Assembly (NCBI GenBank): GCA_002437815.1
Contig: DJRP01000028.1
Span: forward strand, 1-64,000
DNA length: 64,000 nucleotides
Origin: Collinsella sp. UBA6357
GTDB taxonomy: Bacteria > Actinomycetota > Coriobacteriia > Coriobacteriales > Coriobacteriaceae
Direction of reading: 5' to 3'
In this document: piece by piece, positions 1-9,600 of the stretch
Layout of the letters: every line of letters begins with the position of its first letter
Position numbering within the stretch: position 1 is the stretch's first letter
Position numbers and translations under genes: made by a program
Notes under the pieces: generated by a model
Seen by the model: the letters and a program-made list of their open reading frames with translations, nothing else
Databases searched by the model: none
What the model was told of the DNA's origin: nothing

Positions 1-484
1 CGATGTCGTCCTCGTCGATGTTGTCGGCGAGCAGGTCACGGCCGCCGTTGAACTCGTCGTACATGCGGGCGCAGTCGACCACGGCGACGATGTTGTCGAG
101 CGCGAGCTTGGGCTCGCCGCCAACTTTGGCCTCGTCGCAGAAGCTCGAAATGGTGTAGGCGATAGGAATGGGCTCGCAGATGCCCGAGGCCTCGATGATG
201 ATGTAGTCGAAGTCGCCGGAGTCGGCGATGCCCTGCAGCTGATTGGCGAGGTCGTCCGACAGCGTGCAACAGATGCAGCCGTTGGTGAGCGGGATGAGGT
301 CGTCGGTCTGCGAGAGACCGCCGTCCTTGATAAGATCGGCGTCAACGTTGATCTCGCCGATATCGTTGACGATCACGGCGGCGCGGATACCGCCGTCGTT
401 GGCGAGGATGTGGTTGAGCAGCGTGGTCTTGCCGGCGCCGAGATAACCGGTGAGCATGATGATCTTTACGGGTTTGTTGGGCAT
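1..484 (-). CDS. CobW/G3E-family GTPase (partial, C-terminus off the window)
   Basis: This reading frame runs off the left edge, so only the first 161 residues are visible. It begins MPNKPVKIIMLTGYLGAGKTT. The GYLGAGKTT stretch is a Walker A loop, and the GCICC motif near residue 71 is the metal-binding CXCC signature of the CobW/YeiR/ZNG1 metallochaperone GTPases. A long (I/V)IIEASG strand follows. The ATG is preceded by GGAGGG. Members of the family load zinc or other metals into client enzymes, or act in cobalamin synthesis. The metal and client cannot be told from the sequence. The upstream region carries an AGTTGT-N5-ACAACT palindrome. The family call is secure; the specific role is not. 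Confidence 0.88.
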   Translation of the reverse strand, partial: MPNKPVKIIMLTGYLGAGKTTLLNHILANDGGIRAAVIVNDIGEINVDADLIKDGGLSQTDDLIPLTNGCICCTLSDDLANQLQGIADSGDFDYIIIEASGICEPIPIAYTISSFCDEAKVGGEPKLALDNIVAVVDCARMYDEFNGGRDLLADNIDEDDI

Positions 485-499
485 GTGCCCTCCTTTGTT

Positions 500-516
500 A
501 GTTGTGGTTTACAACT
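500..516. promoter_or_regulatory. Palindrome upstream of the CobW-type gene
   Basis: AGTTGT, 5 nt, ACAACT forms a perfect 6-bp inverted repeat 16 bp upstream of the CobW start codon. It could be an operator for a metal-responsive repressor, but it does not match the Zur or Fur consensus I know, and the regulator is not identified. Confidence 0.3.
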
Positions 517-609
517 GAATCTTACACATACGCGCGACTTTATACCCCAAAGGAACCAAAAAATACGCCTCGAGGCGCCGCGATGGGTGTCACTGGGGTT
601 GCCGGATCA

Positions 610-731
610 CGTTATGTGTAGGTCAATCGAGTCATGCCGGATACTCGTGTAAAAATGACAACGTTTCCGCAGGAAAACGACGACCGGATAAGCGGTTAGT
701 CGGTCGTATCGCCGATAACCTACACATAACG
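610..731 (+). repeat. MITE-like 122-bp repeat, copy A
   Basis: The 14-bp ends CGTTATGTGTAGGT and ACCTACACATAACG are perfect inverted repeats enclosing about 94 bp. Three other copies occur at 19130-19252, 59931-60052 and 61314-61434. In this copy the internal motif TTTCCGCAGG starts 54 bp from the left end. The equivalent motif lies at the same offset in the other copies when read in the opposite orientation. No open reading frame is present. This copy sits between the CobW gene and the ArsC-like gene. Confidence 0.85.
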
Positions 732-742
732 CGTGACAGAGG

Positions 743-1084
743 TTATTCCCAAGCCTTCCAAACGTCCGGTTGGTAGCCAACGGTGGCCTTTTTGCCGTTG
801 CGGACGATGGGTTCGGCGAGCACCTGCTGGTTCTCGAGCAGCTTGTCGAAGCGTTGGCTCGATGTGAGGTGTTGGATGAGGGCGAGCGCCTCCTCGTCCT
901 TTGCCGACGGATTGAGCACGCGGTCGATACCGCCCACGGCCTGGATCACGCTCGTGAGCTCGCCTTTGCTCATCTCCTTTTGCTTGAGGTCGATGAACTG
1001 CACCTTGATGCGTCGCTCTTTGAAATAGCGCTGGGCCTTCTTGGTGTCGAACGACTTCTTGGTGCCAAAAATCTGGATGTTCAT
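743..1084 (-). CDS. ArsC/Spx-family protein lacking the catalytic cysteine
   Basis: This 113-residue protein has the thioredoxin-like ArsC/Spx/YffB layout: an N-terminal beta strand MNIQIFGTKKSFDTKKAQRYF, a middle helical part, and the C-terminal EPIVRNGKKATVGYQPDVW segment typical of the family. The position that holds Cys in arsenate reductases, or the CXXC pair in Spx, is occupied by KKSFDT, and the protein contains no cysteine at all. It is therefore unlikely to be an arsenate reductase or a redox-switching Spx. The start at 1084 is chosen because upstream residues are not family-like. The gene lies 11 bp downstream of the iron-sulfur flavoprotein gene, probably in one transcript. Function unknown. 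Confidence 0.8.
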   Translation of the reverse strand: MNIQIFGTKKSFDTKKAQRYFKERRIKVQFIDLKQKEMSKGELTSVIQAVGGIDRVLNPSAKDEEALALIQHLTSSQRFDKLLENQQVLAEPIVRNGKKATVGYQPDVWKAWE

Positions 1085-1095
1085 GTCCCGCCGTT

Positions 1096-1719
1096 CTAAC
1101 GGATGAAATTCATTTTCACACGATCGGCGACAGGCGCCTCGATGCCGGCGGTGCGGCCCGCCTCGATGCAGTGCAGCAGCCAAGCCATGTTCTTGCCGAT
1201 GTTGCGCATCGTGGCCATACCTTCTGCGTCTTGGGCGGCCTCGCCCGGCACGGCGCCAAAGGCGTTGTTCCAGTACGTGGAGCTCACCACGGGCATTTGG
1301 TTGATGGTGAAGTACTTGTTGAGCACGTCGAAAGACGTATCGGCGCCGGCGCGGCGCGCGACGGCGATCGCGGCGCCCGGCTTGTGGGCAAACGCCGCGC
1401 CACCGGCGTAGAATGCACGGTCGAGGAACGACAGTATGCGTCCGCTGGGGTGCGCGTAGTAGACGGGCGTGCCGAAGACGAAGCCGTCAGCCTGCTCGGC
1501 CGCAGCGATAAACTCGTTGACGATGTCGTCGTCAAAGGTGCAGCGGCCGCCGAGCTTGCCGCAAGCCCCGCAGCCGATACAGTCGCGAATGGGCTTGGCT
1601 CCGAGCTGGAACGTCTGTGTCTCGATGCCCTCGGCCTCGAGCTGACCGGCGACCTCGGCCAGCGCCGTGGCGGTATTGCCGGCGGCCTTGGGGCTGCCGT
1701 TGACGAGAAGGACCTTCAT
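1096..1719 (-). CDS. Iron-sulfur flavoprotein / NADPH-dependent FMN reductase family protein
   Basis: The 207-residue product starts MKVLLVNGSPKAAGNT, the FMN phosphate-binding GSP-x-x-x-G-N-T signature of the flavodoxin-like FMN reductase family. Cysteines 47, 50, 53 and 60 form a compact C-x2-C-x2-C-x6-C cluster motif characteristic of iron-sulfur flavoproteins, which carry a 4Fe-4S cluster next to FMN. FGTPVYYAHPSG is the second flavin-binding segment. Family members transfer electrons to small oxidants or oxygen species in anaerobes. The start at 1719 has GGGAG just upstream. It is followed closely by the ArsC-like gene, suggesting a two-gene operon, possibly stress related. The electron partner is unknown. 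Confidence 0.85.
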   Translation of the reverse strand: MKVLLVNGSPKAAGNTATALAEVAGQLEAEGIETQTFQLGAKPIRDCIGCGACGKLGGRCTFDDDIVNEFIAAAEQADGFVFGTPVYYAHPSGRILSFLDRAFYAGGAAFAHKPGAAIAVARRAGADTSFDVLNKYFTINQMPVVSSTYWNNAFGAVPGEAAQDAEGMATMRNIGKNMAWLLHCIEAGRTAGIEAPVADRVKMNFIR

Positions 1720-1785
1720 GGATGCTCCCTTGTTTGCAAAGACGGTGTACAGCGTTTGATTATCCCACGTCCGAGCAGCCCTAAA

Positions 1786-1831
1786 CGCAAGGATGCCGCA
1801 CGAGAGCGCGTTCTCGTGCGGCATCCTTGCG
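1786..1831 (-). terminator. Perfect 20-bp inverted repeat (terminator) after the GGDEF gene
   Basis: Arms 1786-1805 and 1812-1831 are perfectly complementary with a 6-nt loop. On the minus strand the hairpin immediately follows the stop of the GGDEF gene at 1843 and precedes the flavoprotein gene. The trailing U-run is weak (GTTTAG), so it may be a bidirectional or processing hairpin as well as a terminator. Confidence 0.65.
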
Positions 1832-1842
1832 TACTGATCGGC

Positions 1843-3369
1843 CTATGCGAGCGGGCTGCCGGGGATCTGCGGAGCTTTCTTGGCGCGCTTGTGCAACTCG
1901 ACCATGATCGATGCCGGCTGCACGTCTATGACGTCGAAGTGCATGCTTGCCACGCGGACGGGCGGCAGGTAATGGCAGTCGCCCAGCAGGACGGGCGAGC
2001 CGATGTGATCCTTGATCTGGTCCACGATATCATCAAGATCGTGCGGGGTGAATTCCTCGACCACCGCCACAAGCGTCGTGCCGTGCCCGCGGAACACGCG
2101 AGCCTTGGCGCGTGACAGCTCGACCAGACAGCCGGCGGTCTCGGACAGCACACGGTCGCCCGCCTCGTAGCCAAAGCGCGCGTTGACCTGGGCGATATCA
2201 TCGACCTTGACGGCGACAAGGCCCGTGGGATGGCCGTTGCGCCTGGCCTCACCTATGGCGGTGACCAACGCATGGCTGTCTCCAAGGCCCGTGACGGAGT
2301 CGGTAAGGCCCGCCATACTGCGATTGACGATGCAGCCGGTGTAGACGGTCGGTTCGGTCTCGGTCCCGTCCAGACGAAAACCCGTGCAGTCGCACAGGGT
2401 GTACTCGCCCGACGAGCTCATGACGCGGTATTGCATGGTATGGAAGTGCCAGGTGCCGTTTTCGATGTTGGCGAGCTCGGCGCGGACGTTGTCGCGGTCC
2501 TCGGGATGCACGCGCTCGAGCCACATAGGGATCGAGTTGAACGGATGCTCCGAGGGCAGGTTGAAGTCGCGCACGGCCGAAAGCGACCACTGCGATTCGG
2601 TGGTGTCGAGATTGATCACAAAGAGGTAGCGGTTCTCGGATGTCATGGAGAGCGCCTGGAAGATACGGTCGTTGAACGGCGTATCGTGCATGGTCTGCTT
2701 GGGCGATTCGTCCGCTTGGGGTTGCTGCACGCGGTGCATGAGCTTATAGCGATACATCTTGCGGTCGGCATCGAGGGTCATCTGGCGTCGCGAATCGCCG
2801 ATGGCGGGGTTGGCGTGAGAGCATCCAAAGCTAAAGCTGTACACCATCGCGGATCCGGGACGCGAGGTGGTCTCGATCAGCGCGGCGCGGCAGGATTCGA
2901 GTCGGCTCTCGAGCTCGTGCTCATCGGAGGCGTTCGAGATGAGGATAAACTCGTCACCGCCCACGCGGAAGAGCAGCTCATCGTCCCTGAGCATCGCAAC
3001 GAGGCTGCGGCAGACTGCGAGGATATAGCGGTTGCCCTCGGCGTGGCCGAAAAAGTCGTTGCACCGCTTGAGGTGGTCAAGATCGATATAGGCGCAGGTA
3101 AACGGCGAGCATACGGCCCAGCGACGGTCCATCTCGCGATCGAAGCCTCCACGGTTGCCCACGCCGGTCAACTGATCGGTATAGGCATTGTGCTCCAGCA
3201 GGCGGCGGTTCTCGTGCAAAAGGGTCGCGGCAGCCTTGAGCTCGGTACCGATCGCGCGCAACTCGTCGGGCAGCGCCTCGATATCGAGCTGCCCGGTCCG
3301 AGAGGTGTCGGACAGGCTATGGAGATAGGCGATGATCGATTGTTCGCCCGTCAAAAACGTGTTGTCCAT
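1843..3369 (-). CDS. GGDEF-PAS protein with degenerate second GGDEF domain
   Basis: This 508-residue cytoplasmic protein has an N-terminal helical region (1-60), a GGDEF domain (about 62-215) with intact RVGGDEF at 135-141, a PAS-like sensor fold (about 245-350, with HPEDR), and a degenerate GGDEF-like domain (about 356-495) lacking the catalytic signature. It can plausibly make cyclic-di-GMP. The inhibitory I-site position reads RDDE rather than RxxD. No EAL domain and no membrane segment are present. The start at 3369 follows a good AAGGAGGT site. It is the shortest and last of three tandem paralogues read leftward and looks like a version that lost, or never had, the C-terminal GGDEF-EAL half. 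Confidence 0.88.
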   Translation of the reverse strand: MDNTFLTGEQSIIAYLHSLSDTSRTGQLDIEALPDELRAIGTELKAAATLLHENRRLLEHNAYTDQLTGVGNRGGFDREMDRRWAVCSPFTCAYIDLDHLKRCNDFFGHAEGNRYILAVCRSLVAMLRDDELLFRVGGDEFILISNASDEHELESRLESCRAALIETTSRPGSAMVYSFSFGCSHANPAIGDSRRQMTLDADRKMYRYKLMHRVQQPQADESPKQTMHDTPFNDRIFQALSMTSENRYLFVINLDTTESQWSLSAVRDFNLPSEHPFNSIPMWLERVHPEDRDNVRAELANIENGTWHFHTMQYRVMSSSGEYTLCDCTGFRLDGTETEPTVYTGCIVNRSMAGLTDSVTGLGDSHALVTAIGEARRNGHPTGLVAVKVDDIAQVNARFGYEAGDRVLSETAGCLVELSRAKARVFRGHGTTLVAVVEEFTPHDLDDIVDQIKDHIGSPVLLGDCHYLPPVRVASMHFDVIDVQPASIMVELHKRAKKAPQIPGSPLA

Positions 3370-3497
3370 GTTGCGTGGAACCTCCTTGGGCGCGGCAACG
3401 GCTAAAAGAATAACCCCTAACGGCAGTGGGTTGTGGAACAAATGCGCGAACGGGGTGCGCAAGGTTCCGTTTCGGCACCTTCGTGACCGCTTCAGCC

Positions 3498-6400
3498 TTA
3501 AACGATGCTTGACGAGCCGATGTTTGCGGGGTCGTCAAGCAGCCGCTCAAAATCCTTTGCAGGCATGGGACGGTAGAACCTGAAGCCCTGCGCATAACGG
3601 CCGCCCATGGCGCGCAGCAGCTTTTCCTGCTCCTCGGTCTCGATGCCCTCGACCACCACGGGCAGATCGAGGGAACGCGTCATCTCGAGCATCGACGAGG
3701 TGATCTGCTTGCCGCGCTCGTCGTGCTCGTCGAGCGGTACGAAGGTGCGGTCGAGCTTGATCACATCGACGTTGACGTTCTTGAGCATGCCGAGTGACGA
3801 TTGCCCACTGCCGAAGTCATCCATATAGGTCGAGAACCCGCGGCGCTTGAGCTCGGCAGTCAGCTCGCTTACAGCCTTGGTCTCGCCGGTGTAGGCGGTC
3901 TCGGTGATCTCGACCTTGATGAGCTCGGGTGGTAGGCCGTATGAGGCGGTGAGCGCCTCGAAGTGCTCGGCGACGTTGGAGGTGAGGATGTCGACGCGCG
4001 ACACGTTGACCGATATGGGCACCACGGCAAGCCCCCGTTCCATGCGGCTGTGAAGCCAGGAAGCGATGGACTGCCAGATATACTTGTCGAGCGTCACCAC
4101 AAAGCCGCTCTGCTCGAGTGCGGGGATAAAGACGGCGGGCGATATGAGCGAACCGTCCTTATCGATCCAGCGCGTGAGTGCCTCGGCTCCGATGATCAGC
4201 CCGGTCTCGATATCGACTTGGGGCTGCAGGTAATAGGTGATACGTCCGCTGGATAGGGCGTACTGGAACTCGGTGAGGATCTTGTGGAACTGAACCTCGC
4301 GCTCGTATTCGGCAGGACGGAAGATCGCGATGCGATCCTTGAAGTCGCCTTTGGCCCGGCGGTTGGCAAACATGGCCTTGGCCTGTGAATCGATGGTGAT
4401 CGGCTCGGAGCCGTCGAGGGGAAAGACGCCCATGGACGGCAGGAAGCCAACGGCATCGTCGTGTCGCGCGACGACTGCGCGAACGCTTGCATAGACGCGC
4501 TCCACGGTAGTGCGCTCGAACGGCATGAGAACGCAGAAATCGTCCTGTCCCCAATAGCCGGCGACGCCGGATCCTGAGGTCTCGAGGTCCTTGAGCACGC
4601 TGCCTACCTCGGAGAGCACATAGTCGCCGGCTTTTTGACCGTACCATTCGTTGAACAGGCGCATGTGCCCCATATCGACCGTGGCGATGCACCAGGAGCC
4701 GCCCTCGGCATGCTTTAAAAAGTCGTTGGCGCGGCGCATGAACTCCGAGGGACGGTAGAGCCCCGTGAGCGTGTCGATGTGCTCAGCGATGCTGCCCTTG
4801 CGCTCGGATTCGGGGATGGGAAGTGTGCTATCGGTGGGAAGGAGCCCGCCGGCGATACGAAGCCGGCGATCGAGCTCGGCGAGAACGGCACCCGACTGCG
4901 ACGAGATCGTCTCGTAGAAGAGCGGAACCGACAGATACGCCGGGCAGATCGCGTCATCGGCGACAGTTACGGGCTGGGCGATGGCGTCTTCGAGCTTACG
5001 GGCGAGTCCCTCGAATGCCTCCTGCGTCAAGCCGGCGGCGAGCACCACGTACTGGGCGTTGCGCGAGCGGTAGACGCGGGCGTAGCCGCGCGTCACCGAG
5101 AGCATGCGCCCGGCGTACTCGGCAAGCATGGCGTCGATGGCTTCGTATCCATAGGCGTCGTTGAGATCTGAGGTACCCCGGATGCGCACGCCGATTAAAC
5201 CGGCAGACTGATGCTCGCGACGGCAGTCGTCGATGGCGTTGGCAAGCATGCGCTGGGCGCCCAGACCGGTGGCGAAGTCGATGGTCTCGGCCATGTCGTG
5301 GTTGACGATTTCGCCGACGAACAGCGAAGGCTCGCAACCGTTTCCGTCGATACGAAATCCGCGCGAGCGGCACAGGACATAGTTGCCGACAGCGTTTTTG
5401 ACGCGGTACTGCATGTTGTGGCGATGCTTGGTGCCTGCGACGATCTGGGCTATCTCGGCGCTGTAGGCCTCCAGGTCGTCGGGGTGCACGTGGCTCTTCC
5501 AGTACTCGATGGGATCATCGATGCGCTGCGAAGGCAGGCCCAGGTCGCGCACCGCCCCCGCCGACCAGAGCGTACGGTTGCGGTCGAGATTGTTGATGTA
5601 GAAGTAGCGACCCTCGTCGAGGTTGGAGATCGCGTCGAAGACGGGCAGACCCAGATCGAAATCGTGCTTGGCGTCCTCAAGCGCCGTGCGGCGCTCCAGA
5701 TGCATGGCGTGACGCAGCTTGTAGTCGTACATGCGGTGATCCGCATCGGCTGACATGCGCTGCGCCGTGTCGCCGACGGCCGGATCGGCATGTGCCACGC
5801 CGTAGCTAAAGGAGTGCAGCATCTCGGCGTCGTTGTTTTTGATCAAAAGGTCCCGGCAACGCTCCAGACGGTTTGCCAGATCGTCTTCGCTTGCCGTGGT
5901 CGAAAGGATCGCGAACTCATCGCCGCCGATCCTGAAGACCGCCTCGCCCTCCTCGGTATAGAGCTTGAGATAGAGGCTCACCTGCAGGATATAGCGGTTG
6001 CCCTCCTCGTGCCCAAAGCTGTCGTTGCAGTGCTTGAGGTTGTCGATATCGATGAACGCCATGGTGACGGGCGTGCCCTCGTCCCAGAGCTCCTCGAGGG
6101 AGCGGGTGTAGCCGCCGCGGTTGCCAAGGCCGGTGAGCATATCGGTGAAGGCGGTCTTGACGAGTGAGTCCTGCTGCTCGAGGAGGTTTGTGACCGTGGA
6201 CTCGAGAAGCTTGGTGTAGTCGTTGGCGTCGGTGCCCTTGTCGGCAAGAAGCCCCAGGGCAAGCGAGTTCTGCGCCATCTCGATCGAGCGCGAGAGATTC
6301 TCCTTGATGGTGGCGACCGAGGGGACGAGCGGGTTGTTTTCCATCATGCCCTGGCCCACCATGCTAAAGTCGCCGGCGGTGAGGCTCTCGGCCAAATGCC

Positions 6401-6557
6401 GTCCCTCCTGCACGCAATGTCCCAGAAACAGCAGGCGCTCTCCCAGGACCTGCGTCTCGGGCGAGAGCGTGTTGACGTCGAGCCCTGCGTCGTCGGGGTC
6501 GGAGAGCAGGGCGTTGACGTAAGCGAGCAGGATATCGTTATCCCTGTTGGCGTTCAT
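3498..6557 (-). CDS. GGDEF-PAS-GGDEF-EAL cyclic-di-GMP signalling protein
   Basis: The 1019-residue protein contains an N-terminal helical segment, a canonical GGDEF domain (GGDEF at 211-215), a PAS-like fold, a degenerate GGDEF-like domain, another degenerate GGDEF-like domain with WGQDDF, and a C-terminal EAL domain (about 764-1005). The EAL domain keeps EALTRW (Glu 792), the Asn of VNVS, ITET, DDFG (about 913), IKLD and VEGIET, so it should hydrolyse cyclic-di-GMP. One polypeptide therefore has both a potential synthase and a potential phosphodiesterase. No transmembrane helices are seen, so the signal is presumably cytoplasmic and sensed by the PAS fold. It is followed 129 bp downstream by the shorter paralogue and preceded 48 bp upstream by the longer one. 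Confidence 0.9.
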   Translation of the reverse strand: MNANRDNDILLAYVNALLSDPDDAGLDVNTLSPETQVLGERLLFLGHCVQEGRHLAESLTAGDFSMVGQGMMENNPLVPSVATIKENLSRSIEMAQNSLALGLLADKGTDANDYTKLLESTVTNLLEQQDSLVKTAFTDMLTGLGNRGGYTRSLEELWDEGTPVTMAFIDIDNLKHCNDSFGHEEGNRYILQVSLYLKLYTEEGEAVFRIGGDEFAILSTTASEDDLANRLERCRDLLIKNNDAEMLHSFSYGVAHADPAVGDTAQRMSADADHRMYDYKLRHAMHLERRTALEDAKHDFDLGLPVFDAISNLDEGRYFYINNLDRNRTLWSAGAVRDLGLPSQRIDDPIEYWKSHVHPDDLEAYSAEIAQIVAGTKHRHNMQYRVKNAVGNYVLCRSRGFRIDGNGCEPSLFVGEIVNHDMAETIDFATGLGAQRMLANAIDDCRREHQSAGLIGVRIRGTSDLNDAYGYEAIDAMLAEYAGRMLSVTRGYARVYRSRNAQYVVLAAGLTQEAFEGLARKLEDAIAQPVTVADDAICPAYLSVPLFYETISSQSGAVLAELDRRLRIAGGLLPTDSTLPIPESERKGSIAEHIDTLTGLYRPSEFMRRANDFLKHAEGGSWCIATVDMGHMRLFNEWYGQKAGDYVLSEVGSVLKDLETSGSGVAGYWGQDDFCVLMPFERTTVERVYASVRAVVARHDDAVGFLPSMGVFPLDGSEPITIDSQAKAMFANRRAKGDFKDRIAIFRPAEYEREVQFHKILTEFQYALSSGRITYYLQPQVDIETGLIIGAEALTRWIDKDGSLISPAVFIPALEQSGFVVTLDKYIWQSIASWLHSRMERGLAVVPISVNVSRVDILTSNVAEHFEALTASYGLPPELIKVEITETAYTGETKAVSELTAELKRRGFSTYMDDFGSGQSSLGMLKNVNVDVIKLDRTFVPLDEHDERGKQITSSMLEMTRSLDLPVVVEGIETEEQEKLLRAMGGRYAQGFRFYRPMPAKDFERLLDDPANIGSSSIV

Positions 6558-6604
6558 ATCGGACCGGCTTTCTTGCGGGTTAGGACTGGTTGGGAGCGGG
6601 CTGG

Positions 6605-9600
6605 CTAGGATTGCTGAGGGTGCCGGGGGTCATTTCGCTCCCCTCGCCCCGCGGGAGGAACGATCCCCGTGACATCGATGGCGTCGGGTTTGCCGATCAG
6701 CTTCTCAAAGTCCTCGACGGGCATGGGACGATAGAAGTAGAAGCCCTGGATATAGCGGCATCCCAGATCGCCCAGGAACTGTACCTGTTCGGCCGTCTCG
6801 ACGCCTTCGACCACGACGGGCATACCGATGTTCCAGGCCATATTGACCACGGACTCGACGATGTTCTCGCCCTTGCCGGGCTCCGCGGGCGCAAAGGACA
6901 TAAAGCGCCCGTCGAGCTTGATGACGTCGGCGTCGATGCTCTGGAGCATGCTCAGCGATGACGAGCCGCTGCCGAAGTCGTCGATGTAGACCGAGAAGCC
7001 GAGCGCGTGCAGCTTGTCGACGAACTCGTTGACAAGCTGGGGGCTGTCGGCATAGGCGCTCTCGGTGATCTCGACCTTGATGAAGCGGGTCGGCACGCTG
7101 TAGCGTACGGCCAGACGGTCCAGATGATCGGCAACGTCGAGCGAGATCAGATCGGTTTGGCTCACGTTGATCGATATGGGCACGCAGGGCAGGCCCTTCG
7201 AGATCCGATCCGAGAGCCATTGGAACGTGAGGTTCCAGATATGGCGGTCGAGCGTGACCACGAAGCCGTTGCGCTCGAGCAGCGGCACGAAGGTGCCGGG
7301 GGAGACATAGCTGCCGTCCGCGCGCTGCCAGCGGGCGAGGGCCTCGCCGCCCACGATGCGCTGAGTGACGATGTTGTACTGCGGCTGGATATGAAAGCTC
7401 ACGTTTCCCTGGTTGAGTGCGCGCTGGAACGCGGTCAGCAGACGATGCTCCTCCTCGCGCTGCGCGTAGGTCTCGGGGTGGAAGTACTTGATGCGTTCCT
7501 TGAAGTCGTTGCGGGCGGCCTCGAGCGCCGACTTGGCGCGGTCGTAGAGCGAGATATCGATGCGCTGTCCCGCCTCGACCGGGCAGACGCCGAAGGCGGG
7601 AAGGAAGCCGATGGAGTCGTCGCGGGACGATGCGATCTGGGCGATGCGCTGGTAGAGCTCGTCGATCGAGGCGCGGTCGGCGGGGATGTACGCCACGAAA
7701 TCGTCCTGGCCCCAGTAGCCGGCGAAGCCGATCCCCATAGCCTCGAGCGTCTGCAGCTGCGTGCCGATCTCGGCGATGAGCGCGTCGCCCGCCTGACGGC
7801 CGTACCACTCGTTGAAGACACGCATGCGTCCCAAGTCGATGGCCACGATCGCGCGCTCCTCGCCGGTGTGGATGGAGCGGTGCAGGTCGGCGGCATAGAG
7901 GAAGTCGTTGCCGCGCATAAGACCGGTCAACTTGTCGCGACGCTCGGCGGCGGCGCTACTGGCGGGCACCGCCTCGATGTCGGGCGTGTCCATGATCGGC
8001 GAGCCGCTGCGCAGCTCGGCGTCGATGCGGCGGTTGAGGTCCGATAGCACCGAGAGGGGCTGCGCGGTGATGACGGCATAGCGGGCATAGACTACGTGCA
8101 CCACGGGGGTCACACCGACGTTGTCGACCTGCACGGGCTGTACGAGCGTGTGCCGCACGCTCTCGGCCATGCGCGCGAGGTCGACGTCGGGTTGGCTGTC
8201 GAACATGAGGACGAACTGAAGGCCATAGGAGCGGAAGAGCCTGCCCGATTTCTCGAGGCGCGACAGGATGCGCCCGGTGAGTTCGGTCAGGGCTGTGTTT
8301 CCCGCCTCGTAGCCGTAGATCGTGTTGATGCGGTCGATGTTCTCGAACTTGAACGCGATGATGTCGGTTGCGGCATGCGACTCCTTGCGTTCGCCCACGG
8401 CCGCGATGAGGGCACGCACGTCATCGAGCCCGGTCGCCGGGTCGGTGCTTTCCACGATGCTCGAGTTGGAGATGGATCCCACAAAGAGCGTGGGGTCTTG
8501 ACCGTTGCCGTCCAGACGCACGCCGCTGCAGCTGACCATCACGTAGCGACCGCTTGCGTCGCGCGCGCGGTAGCGCATGTTGTGGTGGTGCTTGTGGCCG
8601 GCCATGATGTCTTCGATATCGCGGTACCAGGCATCGCGGTCGTCGGGGTGGATATGCTGCGACCAGACCTTATCCATCTGGTACATGTTCTCGGACGGCA
8701 GGCCGAAGTCCTGGGCGGCGTTGCGCGACCAGTGCGACTGGTCGGTGTCGACGTTGCACACGAACAGATAGCGCCCGGCACTGGTGAGCGCCATCGCCTG
8801 GAATATGCGGTCCTGCACGCCGCGGAACTCGGCATAGTTGTCGAGCGTGTGGCTCTCTTGTTCGGTCGCCTTGTGCATACGGATGCGCGCGCTGTTGGTG
8901 AGCTTGTAGTCGTACATGCGCCGATCGGCCTCGGCGATCATCTGGTGGCGGCTGTCGCCTGCGATCGGGTTGGCGTGGGCGCACCCGTAGCTGAAGCTGT
9001 AGGGCGTGCAGCCGTCTTCCATCATGTGCGTGCCGAGTGACGAGCGACATGCCTCGAGGCGTCGTCCCAGCTCATCGGCGGAGCTGCCGGTAGACAGCAG
9101 CAGAAACTCGTCGCCGCCGATGCGGTACAGGCGCTCATCGGGCAGGCGGTGCAGGTTAAGGTGGTTGGCGACCTGTAGGATGTAGTCGTTGCCGGCCGTG
9201 TGGCCAAAGTGGTCGTTGCAGAACTTGAGGCCGTCGATATCGATGAAGGCGACGGTGTTCTCCTGGCGCTTCTCCCACACGTGATCGAGGTCGCGCATGT
9301 AGGCGGCGCGATTGCCCAGACCCGTGAGTGAATCCGAGAACGCCTCGGTCTCGAGCTGGACGCGCTGATTGCGGAACTGCGCGACCACGGATTCCAGATA
9401 TCTGAGGTATTCGTTGTGGTCGCCCACGCTAAACGACCAGTCCCGCGCGGCAACGCCATGGGCGATGCGCCACGGGGCGGCGAGGTTCTCGCGGATGTCG
9501 TCGAAGCTCTCGGTAAGGGGGTTATCGTCGCGGGCGTCGTCGGGGCGTTTGAAGTTGCCGTGGGCGAGATGGCGCGCCTGACGACGCTCCTCGTCTACCA

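Noticed and set aside
743..1084. Arsenate reductase (ArsC) activity
   Set aside because: The catalytic cysteine is missing and the protein has no cysteine anywhere.
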